From: Marchantia polymorpha subsp. ruderalis
Lineage: Eukaryota; Streptophyta; Marchantiopsida; Marchantiales; Marchantiaceae
Direction of reading: 5' to 3'
Length of the DNA: 64,000 nucleotides
Assembly: GCA_037833965.1 (NCBI GenBank)
Contig: AP031356.1
Coordinates: 10,438,501-10,502,500 of the forward strand
Part shown: positions 22,601 through 31,562 of the stretch, piece after piece
Layout of the letters: the number at the start of each line of letters is the position of its first letter
Numbering within the stretch: position 1 is the stretch's first letter
Notes under the pieces: generated by a model
What the model saw: only the letters and a program-made list of their open reading frames with translations
Told to the model about the DNA's origin: nothing
Databases searched by the model: none
Program-made: the position numbers and the translations under genes

Positions 22601-22835
22601 CTCGCCCGCTCATTCTACTTCCGCACCGCCCGGGTTTCTTTCTCTCTCGGCAAACTCTAATCGCCCTCAATTCCAAATCACGCGCACTCACTTCTCCCTC
22701 AATCAACAAGAAATCTCCTGTGCGACGACGTCGAGAATGTTCCGCAGCCAGCAGATGGATGCGCGCAGCGCGCACAAGAGATTGGAATCGCGAATTCAAG
22801 AATGGGACGTTCTCCGCCGCCCGGTCGAAGGTCAT
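19695..22835 (-). CDS. U3-encoded ORF of element A, 1046 residues (intact copy)
   Basis: The ORF lies wholly inside the LTR, upstream of its TATA box. ATG is at 22835-22833. Residues ~90-310 form a compact conserved-looking region (FLLWGWNYICANMVREWLEP, WTVQDWAQALGR, HRACYITLWQVSFVE, HWASILHRVM) resembling the 'putative plant transposon protein' domain found beside plant gypsy genes; that assignment is from memory. Residues ~310-770 are Pro/Ser/Arg-rich and disordered, with a PVHR repeat encoded by a palindromic DNA motif. A DDDD/EEEEE acidic patch follows. Residues ~805-965 are a strong coiled coil (KELKEKHACLWGQYK through EEDRRKEADRTK). The C-terminus is basic (RPRRRRSTG). No enzyme motif is seen. 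It may be a structural or accessory protein; function unknown. A diverged copy at the right edge keeps the frame. Confidence 0.8.
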   Translation of the reverse strand: MTFDRAAENVPFLNSRFQSLVRAARIHLLAAEHSRRRRTGDFLLIEGEVSARDLELRAIRVCRERKKPGRCGSRMSGRANPRNAMTRPSRLRMVPLRLPQNGLRAFEERLIARKLNFLLWGWNYICANMVREWLEPQGPPSRGLRPHVDRWTVQDWAQALGRCAGMPGHLLFDSESIKVTKQEEAQFVELFKTGRSTKNGYRTRDYKDRFRRTLSAALMQLLQPHRACYITLWQVSFVECVIEGTPIHWASILHRVMRQHAFEEKGGTLNHLSPFLINFYRQRNCLTAAELEHFPPLSIDHPGKYVRENEVDTDAEESPTSTPSRRRDEGRHTPAARVPRKRRWREESEEEQHQEPSAPIRPRPLCEPYSRPKQKARRLVLPADSADTATIATEIGSASPERHEEARTTAGATGHAATSTGERPPTGQGPPELPRAMRTDVPFAHRRASADGRASADRRTQVDVDLRLRVGRSSPPVHRRSPVHRSPVHRTPPHVPPVHRQESPPFQRRKGKEPAEEPPTRHRPSGPDPPAHHAPQFAPSAPGPSSRGDTSRERAEAAPSAGSPPIDAPSAVGPIGQGTSGVRPPAMSPSAIDVRGATPAVDKAPANAPAHGPGTAPTDRSREQQQTEERSDCPRDEISMRDAQSNPAQPPSAQSPSAADDGDREDAVGNQQASDGDAARVHSPSALDILATSSEAAAVPSQAAHVDDVQPHSGQSPTQSMATEILHSDDDDGGSTEEMSGAEDTEEEEEEIVGAPAAALSEQVIPLLRYLDRKVDKYADPLQPGSYIELVRRRTRTKVHTSKLLARVDQELKELKEKHACLWGQYKLNQKFYKHTEKMKDEKLGELTKEQVKVKEALISEQAQNRILSEELVRQTRLLEQCQLARQADEELIRRLQSECGELRAQRAEAESQLVIIEEDRRKEADRTKVEAARRVAHCLKGYAHWEVKAQEKLTLREFELRAAGLLSGDSRSRRKVAKKLDAFLSKAQDTMSALEGEVSAALQRLGLRSRAEDWQGRELVRGSRPRRRRSTGSAECSVAWFRAGV
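21336..21410. repeat. Cluster of CCTGTGCACAGG palindromes (coding part)
   Basis: Four copies of the 12-bp perfect palindrome lie at 21336-21347, 21366-21377, 21381-21392 and 21399-21410, within the U3 ORF where they encode PVHR units. Three more lie in the non-coding U3 at 23182-23193, 23501-23512 and 23562-23573, with near matches CCTGTGCGCAGG near 23127 and 23201. Confidence 0.85.
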
Positions 22836-24082
22836 GGTCGGCTCTTGGTCGTGAAGAACGTCTCACTTGATGGCCGCGCCGGCTGTACGCTGGAACGGTC
22901 TTCGCTCTCACGCGCGGCTTCACGCTCCGCCGTCGTCGATTAAACCCTCACGCTCGAATTGGCGGATTTGAACTCCGCGAGCGTATTACCCTGCGGACAT
23001 GCGGGCGTAGCGCCGAAGGCGAGTTTTCCGCCTTGCGCGGTACACTTGTTCGTACCGCCCCTCGGCCAATCCCCCTCTGCCTTGACGCGTGTGTCCGCAT
23101 GTCGGACAAAAATTCAACTCCTGCCTGTGCGCAGGCAGGAGCCTCGGCGGATTCTCCGCCGGTGCGGAACTTGAACATCCTCCTGTGCACAGGCGTTCGC
23201 CTGTGCGCAGGCGCATTCCGTCCGCGGCGCTGCGCTGGCGCGGAAGGCGTTGACCGTGGTCAGCCGTCTCCGTCCAGTCTGTCCGTTCCTTGTCTCTCCG
23301 TCGGCGCTTCCGCCGCCGCAACTCCGTCCGTCCAAGAGCGCATCCACCCGTGCCGTCCGCATGGTCCGTACCGATTGGATTACTCTGGCGGCTCTTCCGA
23401 CGTACGCGGCGCCGCGCTGGCGCGGAAGGCGCCGTACACTTTCTACCTCACAAGGCGCATTTCTAGGGCCCAAGGCGGATTTTCCGCCGACGCCGAAGCG
23501 CCTGTGCACAGGCGGACGCCTGTGCGTAGGCGGACTTCGCGCCTTCCCTAACCCTACTTCGCCTGTGCACAGGCGAACGCCTTCGTCCGTGCATAGGACA
23601 AAACTTGATTCCCCCTTCCGCGTAGGCGGAATTCGCGCCGGTGGCGAAATCTTTCCGCCGTAGGCGACCGCCTCCGTTTCTTCCAGTAGCGATAACTCCC
23701 TAAGTCCTCGTCCGTTCCAAGCGTTCTTGGGCTCGTTGGAATCAGTGCGTCGAGCTCTTTCCAACGGGATCCTAACTTGGTCAAGGCGCCCGAGGGTTGA
23801 CCTAATTATGGAGGGTTTCCCTACAGCCGCGGACGCAACCTCCGAAGGCGGGTTTTGCGCCTTGCGCCGTAGAGATCCTAACTGCGGAGCTCGCAGGGAG
23901 GGTGGTGCCTGTCCTTACTGCTGCACCCCAAATCCCAGATTCTACAAGATCCCTCGAGAATCCCCGCGATCTTCCGGATTCACTCTGTTTTGATGTACCG
24001 AAGGCTATTTACAATGCTGCCAGGGTACAGTTTTCCAAAAATGTTTTAATTTCCTCAAAATTGCCAAAAGTGGGGTACCACA
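22836..24082 (-). other. 5' part of element A U3, non-coding
   Basis: GC-rich, dense in short palindromic words (CCTGTGCACAGG, GGCGGATTTTCCGCC, GCGCCGAAGGCG-like). Open frames on both strands (for example 23114-23764, -, 216 codons) have compositional, repetitive peptides and no domain. This is probably a regulatory and structural leader of the U3 ORF. Confidence 0.5.
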
Positions 24083-24096
24083 TGCCCCCCTCCTCA
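24083..24096 (-). other. Polypurine tract of internal region 1
   Basis: On the sense strand GAGGAGGGGGGCA directly abuts the LTR start TGTGG. This is the expected plus-strand primer position. The same tract occurs at 43152-43165. Confidence 0.85.
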
Positions 24097-24119
24097 ATTG
24101 TGAGCGCGCACGCGAACAC

Positions 24120-26960
24120 TCACATGTGGTATTTCTTCAACCGCCACCCGTTCACTCGGGTGCCTAACAAATCGCCGGCCAGGTCCGCAAGTTGGATGGA
24201 TCCATTCGGGAAGACTTCGACAACCCTGTAAGGTCCCATCCATCTTAGGTGCAGTTTGCCTGGGAATCTGGCATGCCTGCTGTGGTAGAGCAATGCCAAA
24301 TCACCCGCCTGCAGTAGTACCGGTTTGATCTTTTTATCGTATCTCTCCTTTCGGCGGAGCTGGATTTTCCTGGTGCGATCTTCGGCGTCTCGTCTCCTCT
24401 CATCCAGCAGCGTGACCTCCTGTAACCTGTAGAGCTGACTCTCCTCTGCGCCCATCCTCTGCAAATCCAACGTTCGTTGGGTGGGTACTTCAAATTCGAT
24501 CGGGAGGATCGGGTGTTGCCCATACACCAGAAAGTATGGTGTCTGTTTGGTCGTGATCTTCTCAGCTGTCCGGTACGCCCATAGAGCGGCTGCTAGCTTC
24601 GTATCCCAGTCGTGAGCGTGATTCACCGTGACCTTGAGTAGTATTTTACACAGCAGACCATTGGACTTCTCCGTCAGTCCATTTGCCTTGGGATTGTATG
24701 GAGTAGTCTTCCGGTGCTTGATGTGGAAATACCGTGTCAGATCTTCGATGATCTGATTCAGAAAATGCGTGCCCCGGTCGCTGACTAGCTCTAAGGGACA
24801 TCCGTAGCGTGTGATGATCGACTCAAACAAGAATGCTGCCACTGTGGCAGCATCATCCCTTCTGGTGGCCCTGGCCTCTACCATTTTGGTGGCGTAGTCC
24901 GTTGCTACCAGAATGTAGCGCCTTCGTGTACTTCTAGTCACTGGTTGTATCGGCCCTACAAAGTCAATACCCCACTTTTCGAAAGGTGCTAGAGGAATGA
25001 TGGGAGTCAGGGGCCAGCGTGTTGTAGGCGTCGGTCTCCCCGTCCTCTGGCAACTGTCGCACTTGCGGATGTAATCGAGAACATCCTTAAACATGGTCGG
25101 CCACCAATACCCCGCATTTAGGATCTTTGTGACCGTGTTCCTGGTGGCATAGTGTCCACCCGCCTCCTCTGTATGCATCGCACTCACTATTCTTGGTACC
25201 TCTGATTCCTCCAGGCATCTGCATAAGCGCTCATCTGCCATCTTCTTGAACAAAACCCCCTGCTGGAGTTGGTACGGACCTGCCTTATGAATAAAGACAG
25301 TTCGCTGTTCCAAATCCATGCCTTCGGGACACTGGAGGGTTAGCAGATATCGATACAGGTCGGCATAGCGGGACTCATGTCCTGCAGACAACTGAAATAA
25401 CTCTTCATCTGGAAAATCGTCCACCAATTCCTCCTCTGTCGGCTGGGTCCATATTCGGGACAAGTAATCCGCATTTTCGTGGTGCACCCCTTTCCTGGTC
25501 TGGACTGTGTAGGTGAACTCTTGTAGTAACAACACCCACCTGGCGATCCGACCGGATAGGTCGGCTTTCTTGACTAGGTGTTGCAATGCGTAGTGGTCCA
25601 CATGGAACACAAACTCGTAGCAGATTAGGTAGTGACGGAACTTTTTACAGGAGTACACCATCCCCAACGCTTCTCTCTCCGTCGTGGTGTACTTCCGCTC
25701 TGCTAGAGACAACTGTCGGCTCGCGAAGTAGATCGGGTAGTCTTTTTTGTTGTCATCCTTTTGACTCAGTACTACACCGATGGCGAATGCCGAGGTGTCA
25801 ACGTAAACATGGAATGGTCGATTCCAGTCTGGGCTCCTTAGTACGGGAGCAGTCGTGAGTTTCGCTTTCAGAGCCTCAAATGCTGACTGCTGGTTCGCAC
25901 CCCAAGCATAAGGCTCGTCCTTCTTCAACAACTTGGTCAGGTCCGCCGCCAGTATTGCATACAGGTGTATGAATCTTCGGTAGTAGCCCACATGACCCAG
26001 GAATGCTCGCAGCTCTCTTAGATTCGTGGGTGGCTCAAGCTCGAGTATAACCTTGACCTTCTCGATGTCCACCGCAATGCCGTCTGCCGAGACCCGATGA
26101 CCCAACAAGATCCCACTAGTCATAAAGAAAAAGCACTTCTCGGGATGCAGTGATAAACTGCTCTCTCTACATTTATCGAAGGTCTGCTTCAAGTGACTTA
26201 GGTGTTCAGACCGCTTCCCAAAGACACAGAAGTCATCTATGAATATTTCCAGGAACTTCCTCAGTTGTTCTTGAAAGATATTGGTCATCATCCGTTGAAA
26301 GGTGGCAGGCGCGTTGCACAGACCGAAGGGCATCTTGTGGTATGCGTAAGTTCCCCAGTCGGTTGTGAACGTAGTTTTATCCTTGTCCTGTTCACGGATA
26401 GACACCTGATTGTAACCTGAGAACCCATCCAAGAAGCTATAACATTCATGTCCTGCGACATGGTCTAGAATGGCATCCGTGAATGGTAACGGGTGATGAT
26501 CCTTGCGTGTTGCTGCATTCAACTTCCGGAAATCCTGACACACTCGTATCTTACCCGTCAACTTCTTGGGTACGATAACAATCGGCGACACCCACTCACT
26601 GCTGAGTACAGGGTAAATAATACCAGCGCTCAAGTACTTATCTATCTCCTCTTTAACTAGCAAGGAGTATTTTGGGTTGAGGCGATACTGGCGCTGTCGT
26701 ATGGGTACTGAGTCGTCTAGTAAATCGATACGGTGTTCCCCATACCGTGCAGGTATCCCCTTCATGTCTTCGATCTTCCAGGCGAAGACGTCGACATAAT
26801 GGCTAAGGAATGCCTGTACTTTCCTTAGCTCGTCTCCTCTCACTGCGCCTGATACCTTCAAGCACTTGCCGGGACTGAGTTGTACTTCGTGACAGTCACT
26901 AGGGTCGACAATGCCCTCGGTGTGACTCGTCTCACTCCTTCCCAGTCCCACAGTTAATTG
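24120..26960 (-). CDS. pol: Pol of element A (RT-RNase H-integrase), copy 1
   Basis: Continues gag in the same frame after one UAG. Numbering from the GTG at 26951: RT ~90-330 with YSFLDGFSGYNQ and the catalytic FIDD at 237-240 (the F-IDD form is typical of Athila/Tat elements); RNase H ~375-500 with D385, E426 and D452; integrase with H593, H600, C631, C634 and D663, D725, E761 (35 residues between the last two). A GPY/F-like module (WMGPYRVVEVF) and TRVNGWRLKKYH end the protein; there is no chromodomain. The first in-frame ATG is at about residue 63, so translation probably depends on readthrough from gag. Reverse transcription occurs in the virus-like particle; integration is nuclear. All catalytic residues are present. 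Confidence 0.95.
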   Translation of the reverse strand, partial: QLTVGLGRSETSHTEGIVDPSDCHEVQLSPGKCLKVSGAVRGDELRKVQAFLSHYVDVFAWKIEDMKGIPARYGEHRIDLLDDSVPIRQRQYRLNPKYSLLVKEEIDKYLSAGIIYPVLSSEWVSPIVIVPKKLTGKIRVCQDFRKLNAATRKDHHPLPFTDAILDHVAGHECYSFLDGFSGYNQVSIREQDKDKTTFTTDWGTYAYHKMPFGLCNAPATFQRMMTNIFQEQLRKFLEIFIDDFCVFGKRSEHLSHLKQTFDKCRESSLSLHPEKCFFFMTSGILLGHRVSADGIAVDIEKVKVILELEPPTNLRELRAFLGHVGYYRRFIHLYAILAADLTKLLKKDEPYAWGANQQSAFEALKAKLTTAPVLRSPDWNRPFHVYVDTSAFAIGVVLSQKDDNKKDYPIYFASRQLSLAERKYTTTEREALGMVYSCKKFRHYLICYEFVFHVDHYALQHLVKKADLSGRIARWVLLLQEFTYTVQTRKGVHHENADYLSRIWTQPTEEELVDDFPDEELFQLSAGHESRYADLYRYLLTLQCPEGMDLEQRTVFIHKAGPYQLQQGVLFKKMADERLCRCLEESEVPRIVSAMHTEEAGGHYATRNTVTKILNAGYWWPTMFKDVLDYIRKCDSCQRTGRPTPTTRWPLTPIIPLAPFEKWGIDFVGPIQPVTRSTRRRYILVATDYATKMVEARATRRDDAATVAAFLFESIITRYGCPLELVSDRGTHFLNQIIEDLTRYFHIKHRKTTPYNPKANGLTEKSNGLLCKILLKVTVNHAHDWDTKLAAALWAYRTAEKITTKQTPYFLVYGQHPILPIEFEVPTQRTLDLQRMGAEESQLYRLQEVTLLDERRRDAEDRTRKIQLRRKERYDKKIKPVLLQAGDLALLYHSRHARFPGKLHLRWMGPYRVVEVFPNGSIQLADLAGDLLGTRVNGWRLKKYHM

Positions 26961-26963
26961 CTA
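26955..26963 (-). promoter_or_regulatory. gag/pol readthrough site TAG-CAA-TTA
   Basis: The gag stop TAG (26963-26961) is followed by CAATTA, matching the UAG-CAR-YYA consensus for leaky termination in tobamoviruses. The downstream pol frame is in register and lacks a nearby ATG. Identical in copy 2 at 46024-46032. Confidence 0.8.
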
Positions 26964-29795
26964 TTCGTCTTCCGGCTGAATAGCTTCCGTCTCTTCTTCT
27001 TCTCCCACCGAACAGCAGGCAACGAATCCCACGAAGTAATCGGATTCGGTACCACTGGAATCCGATCGCGCGGTCGACTCACTGTCCTCGCCCGATGTGT
27101 AACCTGCACTTGTCGATGGGGTCTGTCCTTCGTGTCTGACCCTATTCCAGGGCACCGTAATGGTTTTGGTCGGTTCCGAAGGATGAGGAAACTTAAGGCG
27201 ATGTCTTCGCCAATCACATCTGACTTGTGCACCATATAGCCATGGTCGCCCGAGCAGAACGTCATAGCCCTGCTTCATCATCGGTTGAAGGATGATATAC
27301 GTCAACCGAAAGTCCGCACCCCCGATGATTGTCTTGACATTGCGCAGCATACCTGCAGGCATTCTCCGCGTCTGATCCGCTAATCTCAACACACGCTTCG
27401 AGGGTTCGTATTGACTGAACCCCAAGGCTCTCGCTGTATCCTCCGTCATTATGTTGACTCCTGATCCAGAGTCGATTGGCACTCTGCGTACACAACACCC
27501 TGCTATTTCCACATCGATCTCTGGTGGCCCTTGGTCTTCGCTCTCCACTTGATATACTTGAGAGGATGTGGATGCGCGCGGCTTCCGCGGATGCCGTAGC
27601 GAAAGCATCAACATTCTCCGATACGTCTTATTGTCCTCCAAGAGCTGCTTGAACGTGATGTTCACTTTTCGACTCCCGAGATCTTCGACCAAGTCATAGT
27701 GGGCGCGTTGGGTCGCCGGGGTCTGCGGCGACGCTCTGCGAGGTTCCACGGTGGCTGCCAACTTCGCCCCAAGGGAGGATGTCAAGTCTGGCCGCGGTGG
27801 GTCCTTTTGAGTGCGGATCGCTTCCTTCAACAGGTTGGTTACCTCGTTGCGGATATCCGGAGCATAGTCCCGTTTCAGTAGGCGCACTGGCTCGTCCTCG
27901 ACTGCTGTCTGGGGGCGCACTGCTGGTGCCTCTCGTGTAGCCGAAGACTTCCGAGCAGGTCGCAAGTCGGACTTGCTGGATGTCTTCTCCTTCCCTTTTC
28001 CCGTCCGGTCGGCGGTTCTCCGTTCGTGCTTGCGAGTGTCACGCTCTTGCTCCTTCGATTTCTTGGAACTACGAGTTTCGACCCGTGCGCACATAACCTC
28101 TTCAGCCGGCCACTCTTCGTCTTCGTCATCCCCGTCTGAACCTACTTCGACCTGGTTAACTTGGACGTCCTCCTTGGCAGGAGTGTTCACAAATCGTACC
28201 GCTGGCCGAGGGACTGGTGGCTGATCACACTCTGGCGCAGTATGCCCGATCTTCTTGCAATTACTACATGTCGGAGCATAATCGTTTCGCCTTTTTGGAT
28301 GGGGACACTGCGGTGAGAAGTGCCCAACTTCCCCGCAATTATAACAAGCTCGCGGCGGCGGTGGGTCAAACGTCCCTGGAGGTGCTCTCCGCCTCACGGG
28401 TACTGTAGTGGCCCGATCCACCGGAATATATCGTGGGACTTGCATTGCTGAAACTGCAGGAGGGGTAGGAACCGACTGGACGGCGTAGGCTGTCTCTTCG
28501 CTAGCCTCTCCATAGTACTGAGGGTGCTCTCCATAGTACGGTTGTGCCCACTCTACTGCGTTGACTGGATATGACGGACGGGTGGTAAGGCACTCGGTGT
28601 TTGCATGTCCCACCGCCCCGCACGTAGTACACCATAAGTTCGCTCGCACTCTCCCGGGTGATTTTCGGCGATCATGGCCGCCTACCACTTGAACCTTGAG
28701 ATCGGCGAAGTCTTTCACAAGGGTCTCCATCTTCGAGGCTATGTCTCCCGGCGCTCTGTCCGTAGTCACTCGTCGGGTGCCCTTTTTCTTCGCTGACCCA
28801 TGCTTCTTCCTCTTCTTCTCCTCCTCCGACGATGAGGTTTCCTCTTCTTCGGATGAGGAACGGTTCTCGTCCGAAGACGATTCCTCCGATGACGGAGTTG
28901 TACCTCTACGTCGTCTTCGCCCTCCCTTCGGTTTTCGCTCCTTCGACTCCCGTCTCTCTCTCCCTCTTCGGTTGAGAGTGGAAGTTTCGAAGGCTTCTGC
29001 CGATGCAATCACATCCTCAATAGTGTCGCACTTGCTGCGTCGGCAAAAAGTCTTCATCTCCCGAGTTAAACCGGTCACGTACCAATCCACAGCTTGTTGT
29101 ACCGAGAAAGGGGACCCTGGTCCTGTTTTCGGTATTCTGTCAAGGAGGTCCAGAAATCTCTCAGTGTAGTCACGCAGACTCTCCTTCTTCTCTCGCTGCA
29201 AATTACGTAACTTTGTCAAAACCCGGCTGTCGTAGCCGAGCTCGCGGAAGCGGCGAAGGAACTTCTCCTTCAGCTGGGCCCATGTTGTCAACCCAGTCGG
29301 ATCATTGCTCTCGTGATTGTACCAACTCCTCGCTTTCTTCCGCAGAAGGCTTGGAAAGATCCTTAGTCGGTCGTCGTCTGCGATCTCGCGATTGGCAATA
29401 GACACCGATTCGAACAACTTGATGTATGAATCTGCATCGTCGTCATCCCCACTCCCTTTGTACTTCGGGTAGGAATGTTTAGTAATCGGCTGAGGTAGCC
29501 GCACATTGGCTTGTCCGTCCGCCATCGGTGTGTCTGTCGACGGTTCTCGGGCGGTCGGTTCTACTTCACGAGGCGGGTCCGTGCAAGGAATATCTAGCAG
29601 AACTGTAAGCACCAAGTTTGGTTCCGAGTCGCCGGGGGTAGGTTCCCCAAGGATGTCGGCCGAACTAGGCTTAGGTACTCTTTTTGGTGTTTTCTTGTTT
29701 TGACGCCGTGTCTCTTCCACGGCCTTCTCTGAATCTCGTCGGAACTGGCGGACAGCTCTAGCACTTAGGTTGCTCCCGCTAGCCCCAGTCGACAT
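26961..29795 (-). CDS. gag: Gag-protease of element A, copy 1
   Basis: 944 residues from ATG 29795-29793. Retrotransposon gag (capsid-like) domain at ~110-270 (YPKYKGSGDDDDADSYIKLF, RKKARSWYNHES, LRDYTERFLDLLDR). An Arg/Ser/Glu low-complexity linker (280-345) follows. Three CCHC knuckles occur at 389-402, 484-497 and 510-523, which bind the genomic RNA. An aspartic protease lies at ~758-860, with PIDSGSGVNIM (active D775) and the C-terminal GYDVLLGRPWL. Having the protease on gag rather than pol means it is made in gag-level amounts. The leader between primer site and ATG is only about 46 nt. Ends in a UAG with a readthrough context. Confidence 0.95.
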   Translation of the reverse strand: MSTGASGSNLSARAVRQFRRDSEKAVEETRRQNKKTPKRVPKPSSADILGEPTPGDSEPNLVLTVLLDIPCTDPPREVEPTAREPSTDTPMADGQANVRLPQPITKHSYPKYKGSGDDDDADSYIKLFESVSIANREIADDDRLRIFPSLLRKKARSWYNHESNDPTGLTTWAQLKEKFLRRFRELGYDSRVLTKLRNLQREKKESLRDYTERFLDLLDRIPKTGPGSPFSVQQAVDWYVTGLTREMKTFCRRSKCDTIEDVIASAEAFETSTLNRRGRERRESKERKPKGGRRRRRGTTPSSEESSSDENRSSSEEEETSSSEEEKKRKKHGSAKKKGTRRVTTDRAPGDIASKMETLVKDFADLKVQVVGGHDRRKSPGRVRANLWCTTCGAVGHANTECLTTRPSYPVNAVEWAQPYYGEHPQYYGEASEETAYAVQSVPTPPAVSAMQVPRYIPVDRATTVPVRRRAPPGTFDPPPPRACYNCGEVGHFSPQCPHPKRRNDYAPTCSNCKKIGHTAPECDQPPVPRPAVRFVNTPAKEDVQVNQVEVGSDGDDEDEEWPAEEVMCARVETRSSKKSKEQERDTRKHERRTADRTGKGKEKTSSKSDLRPARKSSATREAPAVRPQTAVEDEPVRLLKRDYAPDIRNEVTNLLKEAIRTQKDPPRPDLTSSLGAKLAATVEPRRASPQTPATQRAHYDLVEDLGSRKVNITFKQLLEDNKTYRRMLMLSLRHPRKPRASTSSQVYQVESEDQGPPEIDVEIAGCCVRRVPIDSGSGVNIMTEDTARALGFSQYEPSKRVLRLADQTRRMPAGMLRNVKTIIGGADFRLTYIILQPMMKQGYDVLLGRPWLYGAQVRCDWRRHRLKFPHPSEPTKTITVPWNRVRHEGQTPSTSAGYTSGEDSESTARSDSSGTESDYFVGFVACCSVGEEEETEAIQPEDE

Positions 29796-29841
29796 TCACC
29801 GAGCATGGCTGCTCGTAAAAACCCCGGTGTTGACGCAACTG

Positions 29842-29859
29842 TCCCCGGCAGCGGCGCCA
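29842..29859 (-). other. tRNA-Asp-type primer-binding site, copy 1
   Basis: TGGCGCCGCTGCCGGGGA on the sense strand is complementary to the 3' end of plant tRNA-Asp with one mismatch (C for T at position 9). It starts 22 nt inside the LTR edge. Athila-like elements use the same tRNA. Confidence 0.8.
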
Positions 29860-30890
29860 AAAAGAAGTTGTCGGCTTCTTATGTAATAACCCACTAAAGG
29901 CTAAAACTGCAATATAGTGGTAGAAAGGTCGAACCCACAGGGACAGAGGAACACACAGGGTACAAAGTGTCACGTTTTAACAGACTATTGAGGAGTTTGA
30001 ATTCTCAGGCAACTGTCACTCCCAGAAATACTGCAAGTGTCCACTCGGAGCGCACTCGGAGGTCGCACAGTGCAGCGTAACACACACACACACACACACC
30101 TGAAACTACAGAAACACAACCCAGAGATCCGTTAGGACCTCTACTCAAGATTTCAGGGGGAAAGTCTCTCGCGAGCATACTCGGCAAAGCTGCGGGCAGT
30201 GACTTCCAAATCCGGCTTTTACAACGCTTCCACTAGCTTGCTGCTAGTGTAGGAAACCCGGTTTGGACTACCTACTTCGGATCGAAGTCACTCATACGCG
30301 GTGAACAACACTCTCAACTCACAAAACGCGCAGAGAACACAGGTCCGCACTGAAGGACTCACTGTGAAACATTCCAGTAACACAACAACAGTCTATTGAA
30401 GAGTTTTAATTCTCAGGCACTTGTCATTCCCAGAAATACTACAGGGGTTACCCTCAAGGCACCTGCTGCAGCGTAACCTGAATTTACAACCAAGGCTTAC
30501 ACGAAGTAGCAAAACTTCACTTTGGCATTCAGGGGAAAAATCCCAAAGGAGTACAATCAGAAAGAAACACTCGAAGGTGTAGGGGCGAAACTGTTCAAGT
30601 ATCTAACTAGTCACTGGCTCTGAGCATCGGCAGTCACCCGCAGGTACAGATCCGAACTACTCAAGTCTCTAACCAATGTACTAGCTCTGAACATTCGGCC
30701 GAAGGCCTTCAGCTACAAAATGCGGAACGCTAAGTTGTAACTCCTCGTGCGTGGTGACAGAACTCAAGGACACAAACACGCAAAGGAAATGGGTTCCTGA
30801 TCTGCACTTCTGATGGGAAAGAACCCCAGGCAAAACGCCTGGAACTATTTTATACCTTCTAAGTCCTACCTAGCACTACACTGCACTACG

Positions 30891-31562
30891 CTACACGCCT
30901 GCACGGAACCACGCTACACTACACTCCGCGGAACCTGTACTACGTCTCCTGCGCGGCCGACTGCCGCGCACTAACTCTCTACCCTGCCAATCTTCCGCTC
31001 GACTGCGCAGTCCCAACCTCTGCAACGCCGCGGACACCTCCCCCTCGAGGGCGGACATGGTATCCTGTGCCTTCGACAGAAAGGCATCGAGCTTCTTTGC
31101 TACCTTCCGCCGACTCCTACTGTCGCCTGACAACAACCCGGCTGCGCGCAATTCAAACTCACGCAGTGTGAGTTTCTCCTGCGCCTTCACTTCCCAGTGG
31201 GCGTAGCCCTTGAGACAGTGGGCGACTCGCCTCGCCGCCTCCACCTTCGTGCGATCCGCCTCCTTCCTGCGATCCTCTTCAATTATCACTAATTGCGATT
31301 CGGCTTCAGCACGTTGCGCTCTCAATTCGCCACACTCTGACTGTAACCTGCGGATTAATTCTTCATCCGCCTGCCGTGCGAGCTGACATTGTTCCAACAA
31401 CCGCGTCTGTCGCACGAGCTCCTCTGACAAAATCCGATTCTGGGCCTGCTCAGAAATGAGTGCTTCCTTGACCTTCACCTGCTCCTTGGTGAGCTCGCCC
31501 AGTTTCTCATCCTTCATCTTCTCGGTGTGCTTGTAGAATTTCTGATTAAGCTTGTACTGACC
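30891..31562 (-). pseudogene. U3 ORF of LTR 2, C-terminal fragment
   Basis: Matches residues from about 825 to the end of the intact LTR 1 ORF. It includes the coiled coil and basic tail. It is separated from its N-terminal part (39432-41904) by element B1. Confidence 0.85.
31559..31562. repeat. Left target duplication of element B1 (GACC)
   Basis: GACC precedes the LTR and recurs at 39432-39435. Removing one copy and B1 restores the sequence seen intact at about 20365 in LTR 1. Confidence 0.9.

Larger units (their letters stand above)
18682..24082 (-). repeat. Element A LTR 1 (3' LTR), 5.4 kb
   Basis: The U3 spans roughly 24082-19650 (sense orientation) and contains the 1046-codon ORF. A TATA box sits at 19651-19658, and R plus U5 fill the last ~0.95 kb. 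This is the only LTR of the three whose U3 ORF is intact. R-U5 contains a CA microsatellite (about 18880-18903) that is shorter in the other LTRs, and internal degenerate direct repeats. Confidence 0.93.

Noticed and set aside
21336..23573. Repeated CCTGTGCACAGG words considered as a CRISPR-like or clustered repeat array.
   Set aside because: Spacing is irregular, the host is a plant, four units are coding, and the words sit inside an LTR.
23114..23764. 216-codon open frame on the sense strand in the non-coding part of element A U3 (also 42183-42833 and 61227-61877).
   Set aside because: The peptide is made of the same palindrome-derived words in several frames, opposite-strand frames are as long, and no domain is visible. 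The three copies are too recent for their agreement to show coding constraint.
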